Below, one piece after another: positions 25,105 to 32,847 of a stretch of 50,664 bases of DNA. Under the pieces are notes generated by a model. The model made no database searches. It was not told the DNA's origin and saw nothing but the letters and a program-made list of their open reading frames with translations. The stretch comes from an uncultured Helicobacter sp. (GTDB lineage: Bacteria; Campylobacterota; Campylobacteria; Campylobacterales; Helicobacteraceae). The translations under genes were made by a program, and so were the position numbers. Each line of letters opens with the position of its first letter. The stretch's first letter is position 1. The stretch spans positions 1 through 50,664 of the forward strand of contig NZ_CANBCA010000014.1 in NCBI RefSeq assembly GCF_947367035.1, read 5' to 3'.

Positions 25105-27211
25105 TCTAGCATTTTTTGTCTTTTTGCTTTGCGTGTTACTTCGGCTTTATTATCTTTTCGCCCTTAGTGCCTATCCGCAATATTTTTACAATCAAGCTCC
25201 CTTGCTTAACACGCACGATGGCTATTTCTACGCACAAGGCGCAAAGGAACTCTTAAGACTTTATCAAGAATTTCGGCAGTCTTTTATTTGGGAGATTTTG
25301 CAATCTCCTATTTGGCATCTTCCAAACTTTTTGCAAGACTTTTTTACTCTTTCTATCTCCCCTCATCTGCCCCTTTATAAATCCACAAGTGAGATTCTTT
25401 CTCTCTTGACTGCATTCCTCACCCTTTGTCTTCCCTTTAATTTGGAGCAAGTCTTATTCATTCTCCCTGCAATCTTTGGAAGCTTAATTGTTTTTCCTCT
25501 TATGGCTTTGACGCGCAATTTTGGAGCGATTCCGTGCGCATTAAGCGGATTTTTGGGCGCAATGAGTGTGAGTTATTATAATCGTACGATGTTTGGTTAT
25601 TATGATACAGATATGCTTGTCATTGTTTTAGGTTTGAGTGTTGGAGCGATAATCCTACGCACTCTTAGGACACAAAAAGCATTAGATTTTGCGACTCTAT
25701 TTTCTTTGAGTGCTTTTTCCCTTTTGTATTATTCCCATTTGCGCTATGTTTTATTGGGTTATCTTTTAATTTTATTATGCTTTTTCTTGAAAGACTTATG
25801 CAACAAATCATCAAAAGAATCCCCAATGCAATGGATTATTTTAGGTTTATTTTTCATCTTAACTTTAGTAATTTTTTTTCCAAAATTCACTTGGATTTGG
25901 ATATTTTTAGGATTCTTTTTAGGGTTTTTCTTGGATATTTTACACAAAACCTTTCCAATCCATAAAATTTTATTTTTTCTTTACTTTTTATGTAATCTAA
26001 GCCTTTTGCTGTGGAAATTATTACCCAGTTTCTTACAGAGCCATTATTTAAGCGATTATCTTGCCGACACTACAAATACAGGATTGCATTATTTTAATGT
26101 TTTGGATTCTATTGCGGAGGTTTCAAATATTGATTTTGGCGAGTTTGCCTATCGCGTCAGTGGTGGAATCGCTTGGTTTATTTTAGCGATTTTGAGCTAT
26201 TTTGGATTGATTTTCAAGGACAAAAGATTCATTCTCTTTCTACCCTTTTTGGTTCTAGGTTGTTTTGCGCTTGTGCAAGGCTTGCGTTTTAGCTTTTATA
26301 CTGTGCCAATCTCGGCACTTGGAATGGGATTCTTACTTTTTAAACTCCAAGAAATTTTAAAAAACTTTTCATATAAAATCCCAAAATTTCTTTTGATTGT
26401 TGGATTGATTTTGCTTGTCATTGCGCCGCATTTGTGGCATATTAGAAATTATGTCATTGCGCCGATTTTGGAAGCGAGCGAAGCAGAGATTCTGCGCTCT
26501 ATTCCTACCAAAAAGGGAGATTTTGCGCTCACTTGGTGGGATTATGGCTATTTTGTCCATTATTTTAGCGATTTGCAAACCTTTGTAGATGGCGGAAGGC
26601 ATTCAGGAATGCAAAATTTTCCTATTAGCCTTGCGCTTAGCACAAAAGAGGAGAGAATAAGCTACAATCTAGCCAAAATGCTTTTAAAGGGCGAGACTTT
26701 GGAATCTCATTTTCAAACACTTGGTATTCCAAAAACATTAGAAAATCTTAAAAACAAGCAAGAATGGACGCGTTCCCCTAACACACTTTATTTTATTTTG
26801 CCTTGGAGAATGCTTGAGATTTTTCCTAATGTAATGCGTTTTTCTCAAGTGGATTTAAGTAATGGAAAATCAACAAAACTTGATTTTTTTGCGCTTTCTC
26901 TTGAAGCAACAAAGGATAAGATATATTTCAAAAACGATATTACCTTAAATCCAAATACAGGCGAAGTTACTACACAAAACTTGCATTTTAAGATTCTTAA
27001 AAGCATAGATTTAAAGCAGCATACAACACAAATCTTTGATACACAAAGCTCACTTGTAGCCGTCTTTTTGCCCAATGGAAAAACTCTGCTTTGTGCGGAA
27101 TCGTATTTAGAGAGATTCTATTTCAAAGGATTATTTTTTGAAAACTTGGATAAAAATTTATTCCAAAAAGTGCTAAAAAATGACAAAATAACCATTTACA
27201 AATTATTATAA
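25082..27211 (+). CDS. pglB: Oligosaccharyltransferase PglB (STT3 family)
   Basis: PglB transfers a lipid-linked oligosaccharide to Asn in N-glycosylation sequons in the periplasm. The 709 aa show a multi-helix N-terminal half (about 13 helices, residues 5-445) and a soluble C-terminal domain. Key features: the first-loop Asp in 'LLNTHDGYFYAQGAKE' (about 40-55), 'YNRTMFGYYDTDMLVIVLG' with its Asp-x-Asp, the external-loop Glu in 'SIAEVSNIDFGEFAYRVSG', and the sequon-binding WWDYG at residues 485-489. All catalytic pieces are present. H. pullorum and its relatives carry PglB outside a full pgl cluster; here too the neighbours are unrelated apart from the upstream glycosyltransferase remnant. 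Confidence 0.93.
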   Translation: MRLKSFLSLAFFVFLLCVLLRLYYLFALSAYPQYFYNQAPLLNTHDGYFYAQGAKELLRLYQEFRQSFIWEILQSPIWHLPNFLQDFFTLSISPHLPLYKSTSEILSLLTAFLTLCLPFNLEQVLFILPAIFGSLIVFPLMALTRNFGAIPCALSGFLGAMSVSYYNRTMFGYYDTDMLVIVLGLSVGAIILRTLRTQKALDFATLFSLSAFSLLYYSHLRYVLLGYLLILLCFFLKDLCNKSSKESPMQWIILGLFFILTLVIFFPKFTWIWIFLGFFLGFFLDILHKTFPIHKILFFLYFLCNLSLLLWKLLPSFLQSHYLSDYLADTTNTGLHYFNVLDSIAEVSNIDFGEFAYRVSGGIAWFILAILSYFGLIFKDKRFILFLPFLVLGCFALVQGLRFSFYTVPISALGMGFLLFKLQEILKNFSYKIPKFLLIVGLILLVIAPHLWHIRNYVIAPILEASEAEILRSIPTKKGDFALTWWDYGYFVHYFSDLQTFVDGGRHSGMQNFPISLALSTKEERISYNLAKMLLKGETLESHFQTLGIPKTLENLKNKQEWTRSPNTLYFILPWRMLEIFPNVMRFSQVDLSNGKSTKLDFFALSLEATKDKIYFKNDITLNPNTGEVTTQNLHFKILKSIDLKQHTTQIFDTQSSLVAVFLPNGKTLLCAESYLERFYFKGLFFENLDKNLFQKVLKNDKITIYKLL

Positions 27212-27220
27212 AGGATTCGT

Positions 27221-27694
27221 ATGGAGCTTACGCATTTAGATAAACGACAAAATCCCAAAATGGTAGATGTCTCGGCAAAAGATTCCACACACAGAGAAGC
27301 AATCGCAAGGGGCAAAATCACAATGAACTATGAAGCCTTTTGCGCAATTAAAGAACAAAAGGTAAAAAAAGGTGCAGTATTGCAAACCGCAATCATTGCA
27401 GCAATTATGGGAGCAAAGCGCACAAGTGAGCTAATCCCAATGTGCCACCCCTTATTTTTAACAAACATTCAGTGTAATATAAAAGAGATAGAAAGTGAAA
27501 ATGCGTTTATTTTAGAAGTTAGAGCAAAAACCTATGGACAAACCGGTGTAGAAATGGAAGCTTTAATGGGCGTTAATATCGGTCTTTTGACAATTTATGA
27601 TATGGTAAAAGCAATAGATAAAACAATGGTTTTAAGTGAAATTTATTTGGTTGAAAAAAGTGGCGGGAAGAGTGGTCATTTTGTGCGATTTTAA
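27221..27694 (+). CDS. moaC: Cyclic pyranopterin monophosphate synthase
   Basis: MoaC acts with MoaA to make cyclic pyranopterin monophosphate in molybdenum-cofactor synthesis. The 157 aa have the standard length and motifs: '[20 protein letters not shown]', '[32 protein letters not shown]' in parts, and '[22 protein letters not shown]' in parts. The conserved catalytic Lys and Asp are in '[11 protein letters not shown]'. It starts nine bases after pglB with AAAGGA upstream, so it may be read from the same transcript although unrelated in role. Confidence 0.97.
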   Translation: MELTHLDKRQNPKMVDVSAKDSTHREAIARGKITMNYEAFCAIKEQKVKKGAVLQTAIIAAIMGAKRTSELIPMCHPLFLTNIQCNIKEIESENAFILEVRAKTYGQTGVEMEALMGVNIGLLTIYDMVKAIDKTMVLSEIYLVEKSGGKSGHFVRF

Positions 27695-27806
27695 TTTACA
27701 TAAAACAAAATATTCTTCAAATTTTCTTTATTTTTTAATAAATTGTAATTTCTGAACATTTTCTTGCAAATTTTGCTTATTTACTCTTTATTTTTTTAAA
27801 GAATAT

Positions 27807-27813
27807 CCGATAT
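27807..27813 (+). promoter_or_regulatory. Candidate sigma-28 (FliA) -10 element for flaG operon
   Basis: CCGATAT fits the sigma-28 -10 element (CGATAT core) of Campylobacter and Helicobacter flagellar genes, about 107 bases upstream of flaG. An AT-rich stretch precedes it, but I see no clear TAAA-type -35 at ideal spacing. I looked for a sigma-54 GG-N10-GC pattern here and found none convincing. Confidence 0.45.
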
Positions 27814-27919
27814 ACTTTCATAAATTAAGTTGCATAAATTCATAAATGCCTTAATTACTAGGTTAAAAGCCACGCAATTTAATTCTAAATAATTTCGCCT
27901 AGATAATAAGGAGGTTACT

Positions 27920-28315
27920 ATGGTTGTTACTGAAAGTGGAATAAATATTGCTAGCACACAAGGAAGCCTTTATACTCCAAGGAGTATTAATGGACAAAAC
28001 AACGCAAAAGCACGAACAGAGTCAATGACTCAAACGCAACAAGCGCAGACAGAAATTGACAAATCGAGTGAAGAGCAAAAGATTCAAGAACAAAAACAAA
28101 AGCTCAATGAATTGGCTCAACAACTCAATCAAGAGTTGAATCCATTAAATACAAATGTTACCTTTGGGTTTAATGAAGAGATAGAAGGACTTTTTATCAC
28201 TGTGAGCGAAAAGGATACCAATCGTATCATTCGCAAGATTCCAAGTGATGAAGCAATGCAACTTATGGCAAAGATGCGAGAAGTAGTTGGAATCATTTTT
28301 GATAAACAAGTTTGA
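27920..28315 (+). CDS. flaG: Flagellar protein FlaG
   Basis: FlaG influences filament length and lies before fliD in Campylobacterota. The 131 aa have a disordered N-terminal half (Thr/Gln/Ser-rich, 1-60) and a conserved C-terminal domain: 'LNELAQQLNQELNPLNTNVTF', 'GFNEEIEGLFITVSEKDTNR' and 'IIRKIPSDEAMQLMAKMREVVGIIFD'. The last motif (R-x-I-P) is the FlaG hallmark. AAGGAGG lies five bases before the ATG. The first gene of the flaG-fliD-fliS-fliT-like unit. Confidence 0.94.
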   Translation: MVVTESGINIASTQGSLYTPRSINGQNNAKARTESMTQTQQAQTEIDKSSEEQKIQEQKQKLNELAQQLNQELNPLNTNVTFGFNEEIEGLFITVSEKDTNRIIRKIPSDEAMQLMAKMREVVGIIFDKQV

Positions 28316-28338
28316 GATTATAAAATAAGGAGATTATT

Positions 28339-30411
28339 ATGGCTTTAGGAACTTTTGCTTCATTAGGACTTGGAAGTGGTGGCGTTCTTTCTTGGGATAT
28401 TATCAACCAAATGCAAGAGCAAGAGGTCAAGAATCGCGTTAATCCAATTACTAAAAAAATTGAAACCAATATGGAGAAACAAACAGAACTTACATCACTT
28501 TTGACACTAATGGGTTCTTTGAACACCAACTTCAAAAACTTATCAGATTTCAGCACTTACCAAAAACGCTCTGCTTCTGTGGAGGGCAGTGGTGTTAAGG
28601 CAACAGCAGGTGAAGGTTTAGCGATTCAAGATATCAAAATTAATGTCAAACAACTTGCACAAAATGATGTCAATCAAGTGGGATTGAAATTTGCTTCAAG
28701 AGATAGTGTCTTTAGCACAGAGAATACAACCCTTAATTTCTATCATAATGGCACGAATTATAACATTGATATCAAAGCGGGTATGAGTGTAGCAGAAGTC
28801 GGACAAGCCATTACTGATAAAACCGATGGTGCAGTGATGGGTATCATTATGAAAACAGGTGGGGACAATCCCTATCAATTAATGATTCAAGGCAAAGATT
28901 CTGGTGCGCAAAACAAAATCTATTTTGGAAGCACACTTGAAAGTGCTGCAATGCCCGGTGGACAAATTAAAAGTGGAACATTAAAGATTGAAATTGGCGG
29001 CAAAGATGTCAGCATTGATTTATCAACCATTGGAAGCGAATTAGGAAATTCTGCTGAAGATAATGCTAAAGCGGTTTTACAAGCAGTTACCGACAAAATT
29101 AATAATGATGCTAACCTAAAAGATAAACTACAAAATGGCGACATCACTATTGGCTTAAATAGCACAGGAAAAGGTTTGCTTATTAATGACTCCAAAGGCG
29201 GTGATATTAAAGTAAAAGTTGAAAATGCTAAAATTCAAGCTGCTGCTGGAACTAGCGAAGTTGATACGGATTTAGGATTCGTAAAGACTTATGCAGGACC
29301 AAGTGATTTTGACCTTGTGAAAGGTTCAACTGCTGTGAAAAGTGGGAATCTACAAGGTGCTATTCTTATCAATGGTGAAAAAATTGATTTAAACACAATC
29401 AGCAACACAACAGGTGTAGATAATGCCCAAGCAATTGCTGATGCAATTAACAATAATACAAATTTATCAGGAAAAGTCTCTGCACAAGTCAAAGATGGTA
29501 AATTAGTTCTTAATAGTAATGATGGTAACAGTATAAGAATTAGTGCGGAAGGCACAGATGCAGAGGCTCAAAAGAAAGTTTTAGACCAGGTGGGTATAAG
29601 TGCAGGTAGTTATACAAATAGCCAAGAATTTTTATCCAAAATGGATATTACTAATATTCAAAATGCACAAAATGCAAAATTTACCTATAATGGGATTGAA
29701 GTGGAACGTGATAAAAATAGTTTTGATGATGTGGTTTCTGGACTTTCCTTAGAACTTACAGCAATTACAGAGACGAACAAAGATGTGATTGTGCGTGTTT
29801 CGCGTGATGACAAAGGAATTGCAGAAGAAATGGAAAAATTCGTAGAAAATTATAATGCAATGTATAACAAAATCACCGAGTTAATGAAGTATGATAAAGA
29901 CACCAAAATTGCGGGTGTATTTAATGGAAATAATGATATTAGACAAATTACCAGACAATTCAACACTATCATTTCTTCTAATGATGTAAAAGGAAATAAT
30001 CTCGTCAAATACGGAATCTATTTCAATGATGATGGCACATTAAAAATGGACAAAGAGAAATTTAACTCTGCATTTAAGGAAGATCCTGATGCCGCAGTGG
30101 CTTTTTTTAGAAGCACGACTAGCACGATTAGAGGAGAAGAAAAAGAAGTAGATGGCGTTTTTACAAAACTTCGTAATACAATGGATAGTTTAATTACAGG
30201 TAGCAAATCTACCTTAAAAGTTTTAGAAACCTCTCTTGTAGATGAACAAAAATCTCTGAATGAGGATAAAACTAAAACACAAGAAAGCATTAATACGCGC
30301 TATGATATGATGGCAGAGAAATGGTCAGCATATGACCAAATGATTGCCAAAATACAGAATCAGCAAAACACAGTGAATGCAATGATTCAATCAATGTATT
30401 CTTCAAATTAA
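28339..30411 (+). CDS. fliD: Flagellar filament cap protein FliD
   Basis: FliD (HAP2) forms the cap at the filament tip and promotes flagellin polymerisation. At 690 aa it is close to the H. pylori length. The N-terminal FliD_N domain begins 'LASLGLGSGGVLSWDIINQM' after the first residues; the middle (about 110-460) holds Asn/Asp/Gly-rich beta domains with two flagellin hook-IN-like segments ('AVKSGNLQGAILINGEKIDL'); the C-terminal FliD_C region contains 'NAKFTYNGIEVERDKNSFDD', 'VVSGLSLELTAIT' and a long helix to 'NTVNAMIQSMYSSN'. There is no signal peptide, as expected for type III export. AAGGAG precedes the ATG, and fliS follows after 16 bases. Confidence 0.97.
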   Translation: MALGTFASLGLGSGGVLSWDIINQMQEQEVKNRVNPITKKIETNMEKQTELTSLLTLMGSLNTNFKNLSDFSTYQKRSASVEGSGVKATAGEGLAIQDIKINVKQLAQNDVNQVGLKFASRDSVFSTENTTLNFYHNGTNYNIDIKAGMSVAEVGQAITDKTDGAVMGIIMKTGGDNPYQLMIQGKDSGAQNKIYFGSTLESAAMPGGQIKSGTLKIEIGGKDVSIDLSTIGSELGNSAEDNAKAVLQAVTDKINNDANLKDKLQNGDITIGLNSTGKGLLINDSKGGDIKVKVENAKIQAAAGTSEVDTDLGFVKTYAGPSDFDLVKGSTAVKSGNLQGAILINGEKIDLNTISNTTGVDNAQAIADAINNNTNLSGKVSAQVKDGKLVLNSNDGNSIRISAEGTDAEAQKKVLDQVGISAGSYTNSQEFLSKMDITNIQNAQNAKFTYNGIEVERDKNSFDDVVSGLSLELTAITETNKDVIVRVSRDDKGIAEEMEKFVENYNAMYNKITELMKYDKDTKIAGVFNGNNDIRQITRQFNTIISSNDVKGNNLVKYGIYFNDDGTLKMDKEKFNSAFKEDPDAAVAFFRSTTSTIRGEEKEVDGVFTKLRNTMDSLITGSKSTLKVLETSLVDEQKSLNEDKTKTQESINTRYDMMAEKWSAYDQMIAKIQNQQNTVNAMIQSMYSSN

Positions 30412-30427
30412 GAAAGGAATTTAAAAG

Positions 30428-30805
30428 ATGAAAAGCAGTTTAGCCTACAATTCTTATCAGCAAAATTCCGTTGCAGTAGAATCTCCAGCGAAGCTTGTAG
30501 AAATGCTTTATGAAGGTATTTTACGCTTCGCTTCAATGGCAAAACGTTGCATCGACTCTCAAGATATTGAGAAAAAGATTTATTATATTAATCGCACCAC
30601 AGATATTTTTGTGGAGCTTTTAAATTCGCTAGATTATGAAAAAGGTGGTCAAGTTGCTCATTATTTAACAGGGCTTTATACGCACCAAATCAAGCTTCTC
30701 ACTCAAGCGAATATGGAAAATAACAAAGATAAAATTGACATCGTGATAAAAGTAGTTAAAGGATTACTTGAAGCGTGGAAAGAGGTAAATCATGAATTGG
30801 CTTAA
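30428..30805 (+). CDS. fliS: Flagellin chaperone FliS
   Basis: FliS binds the C-terminus of flagellin in the cytoplasm and prevents early polymerisation. The 125 aa form the usual all-helical protein with the family opening 'YQQNSVAVESPAKLVEMLYEGILRFA' in parts, 'INRTTDIFVELLNSLDYEKGG' and the C-terminal 'GLLEAWKEVNHELA'. The spacing to fliD is 16 bases, and the end overlaps the next gene by 14 bases. Confidence 0.96.
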   Translation: MKSSLAYNSYQQNSVAVESPAKLVEMLYEGILRFASMAKRCIDSQDIEKKIYYINRTTDIFVELLNSLDYEKGGQVAHYLTGLYTHQIKLLTQANMENNKDKIDIVIKVVKGLLEAWKEVNHELA

Positions 30806-31043
30806 TGAATTAAAAGTGGCATATTTGAATAAAAATGATAGCAAGATAAACGAGCTTTTAGACAATACACCTATCCTAAAAACTCGTGATGAAATGTTTG
30901 AAGCACTAGCAATTATGGAGCAAATTACTGAATATGCTAAAGCCCAAAAAGAAAAGTTAGGCTTAGAAATGCGCAAACTTAAGCAAACAAAAAATTTCTT
31001 CCCCCAACAAGAAAACTCTCAAAGGCTTAATATTTCTTTTTAA
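30792..31043 (+). CDS. FliT-like small flagellar chaperone (putative)
   Basis: An 83-aa helical protein that begins inside the last codons of fliS (14-base overlap) with AGAGG upstream, so it is translationally coupled. Sequence shows two amphipathic helices around 'INELLDNTPILKTRDEMFEA' and a coiled-coil-like 'EYAKAQKEKLGLEMRKLKQT'. FliT usually follows fliS and holds FliD as a chaperone; from memory the H. pylori gene at this place (HP0754) has been suggested to be FliT-like. Position is the main evidence; similarity to enteric FliT is not obvious. Confidence 0.7.
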   Translation: MNWLNELKVAYLNKNDSKINELLDNTPILKTRDEMFEALAIMEQITEYAKAQKEKLGLEMRKLKQTKNFFPQQENSQRLNISF

Positions 31044-31083
31044 TTGTTTGTATTAAAATACCTTTTTAACTAAAGGAATACAA

Positions 31084-31989
31084 ATGCATTGGAAACCTAT
31101 TGATATTGAAGATAAAGATTTGCTAACTAGCTTCTTTACTTCACAAAATATTCTTGTTTCGGACTTAACTTTTACAAATCTCTATCTTTGGCATTATGCG
31201 CGTCATATCAGTTGGGTAATTTTAAATGATTGCTTAATCATTAAAACACAATATCCCAATGAAAATCCATTTATATTCTACCCTATTCATAAACAAAATG
31301 ATTTAAACAGCAAAAAACAGGCTATTATGCAACTACAAGAAATCTGTAAAGCAAAAGGCTTAACATTTTCTATCCATTCCTTAAGTCAGATAGATAAAGA
31401 AGAGTTAGAATCCCTCTTCCCTAACGAATTTGATTTTATCTATCGCGAAGATAGAAGCGATTATATTTACTCTACTCCCGAACTCATTGCGCTAAAGGGT
31501 AAAAAATATCATAAGAAAAAAACACATTTAAATCGCTTTACAGAACGTTACACTTTTACCTATGAAACCTTAAACGTGGATAATCTTAAGGAACTGATTG
31601 CTACCTATCAAAACTGGTTTGGAAAAATAAATGACACAGCAAGTGAAGGTTTAAGAAACGAATACATCGGAATCATAGAATCTCTTAAACAATTTTCAAA
31701 ATTAGATTTTAAAGGTGGAATCTTGCGTGTAGAAGGAAAAATCATTGCCTTTAGCTTTGGAGAACCTCTTAACACTAACACCGCAGTCATTCATATTGAA
31801 AAAGCTGATATTGAATATCAAGGAGCTTATCAAGTGATTAATCGTGAATTTTTAGCCCACGAGTGGAGCACCTATCCTTTAGTTAATCGCGAAGAAGACT
31901 TAGGGCTTGAAGGTTTGCGCAAAGCCAAACAATCCTATAAGCCACTTTTTTTACAGACTAAATTTGATGCCATTTTAAAATCTAATTAA
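31084..31989 (+). CDS. DUF2156 domain protein
   Basis: The 301 aa match the DUF2156 family, the GNAT-like domain found at the C-terminus of phosphatidylglycerol lysyltransferase (MprF). Typical segments: 'FFTSQNILVSDLTFTNLYLW', 'SDYIYSTPELIALKGKKYHK', 'KKTHLNRF', and, toward the end, 'QVINREFLAHEW' and 'VNREEDLGLEGLRKAKQSYK'. It lacks the membrane half of MprF, so it is a soluble stand-alone form, which may transfer an aminoacyl group but whose substrate is not known. It is transcribed separately, convergent with the ZorB-like gene. AAAGGA precedes the ATG. Confidence 0.85.
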   Translation: MHWKPIDIEDKDLLTSFFTSQNILVSDLTFTNLYLWHYARHISWVILNDCLIIKTQYPNENPFIFYPIHKQNDLNSKKQAIMQLQEICKAKGLTFSIHSLSQIDKEELESLFPNEFDFIYREDRSDYIYSTPELIALKGKKYHKKKTHLNRFTERYTFTYETLNVDNLKELIATYQNWFGKINDTASEGLRNEYIGIIESLKQFSKLDFKGGILRVEGKIIAFSFGEPLNTNTAVIHIEKADIEYQGAYQVINREFLAHEWSTYPLVNREEDLGLEGLRKAKQSYKPLFLQTKFDAILKSN

Positions 31990-32058
31990 AAATCAAAATC
32001 CATTTATCTCCCAATTGTCAAAGCTTAGAATAAAGAATCCTCCACTTTATCAATAGTT

Positions 32059-32847
32059 TTATTGGACTTTTTCTAAAAATTCTTTTGAAATTTCTTGGTA
32101 AGGCTTTTCTTCTAGAGTCTCCTCTTCTTGTAATTCTTGTTGGACATCTAAAATTTTAAGAATTTTTTGATTACTTTTTGTTAATGCTTTAAATTCTACA
32201 CGGCGTGAGAGTTCAGGAGTCTCTAAAGGCTTAGCAAAAGATAACCCATTTGCACGTAAAACACTAATGAGCCATTGTTTTTGCGCATCAATTTGCTTAT
32301 TACCAAAACAATACTTTAAGACTTCTAATGCTCTTGCTTGAGAAAGTTCCGCATTTCCCAAATAACGAGATTCTAAAGTATTGGCGTTTTGCCATTCCGT
32401 GGAAGTATGCCCCTCAATGCGAATCTCTTCAATATCTTGCTTATATTTTTCTTGACTTAAAATTTTAATATAACGTGGAAAAAAGTCGTCCAAAATCTCT
32501 TTAAAACGCGCTTTAACCTCCTTTTGTCCTTGGTCAAACAAAATATCTGGCTCTTTAAATCTCACCGTATTATCTATATCTATTTCAGCGTTCCAATGTT
32601 CTAAATTCGTAGAAAACTCTGAAATCAAATCTTGATAAAGTTCCATTTGCAAATCTTTATGTGTCTTTGCAATATCACTCATTTGACGATTTAATTCTAA
32701 AAGTTCGGCGTTTTGAATCGCAAGTTTTTTTTCTGTTTTACTAATGACTACCATATAAGAGACAGCAACAAGCAAAAAAATCATCATAACGCCTGCCATC
32801 ATATCTGAAATACTAATCCACTCGTTACCTTTATGAGAATTTGCCAT
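32059..32847 (-). CDS. ZorB-like OmpA/MotB-domain membrane protein
   Basis: The 262 aa have one N-terminal transmembrane helix ('SISDMMAGVMMIFLLVAVSY', about 12-34) with Asp15 at its start, in the position of the proton-binding Asp of MotB and ZorB. A helical linker (about 36-80) leads to an OmpA-like peptidoglycan-binding domain: 'IEGHTSTEWQNANTLESRYL' (about 150-170), 'NAELSQARALEVLKYCFG' and the closing 'LSRRVEFKALT'. The GHTS-x-W form and 'LRANGLSFAKPL' fit ZorB better than flagellar MotB. Its ATG overlaps the ZorA-like stop by one base (TAATG). It would form the peptidoglycan-anchored part of a 5:2 ion-driven motor. No Zorya effector follows. Confidence 0.78.
   Translation of the reverse strand: MANSHKGNEWISISDMMAGVMMIFLLVAVSYMVVISKTEKKLAIQNAELLELNRQMSDIAKTHKDLQMELYQDLISEFSTNLEHWNAEIDIDNTVRFKEPDILFDQGQKEVKARFKEILDDFFPRYIKILSQEKYKQDIEEIRIEGHTSTEWQNANTLESRYLGNAELSQARALEVLKYCFGNKQIDAQKQWLISVLRANGLSFAKPLETPELSRRVEFKALTKSNQKILKILDVQQELQEEETLEEKPYQEISKEFLEKVQ

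Noticed and set aside
27740-27780. Sigma-54 promoter before flaG
   Set aside because: A TTGCA word is present but the required GG at -24 with proper spacing is missing.
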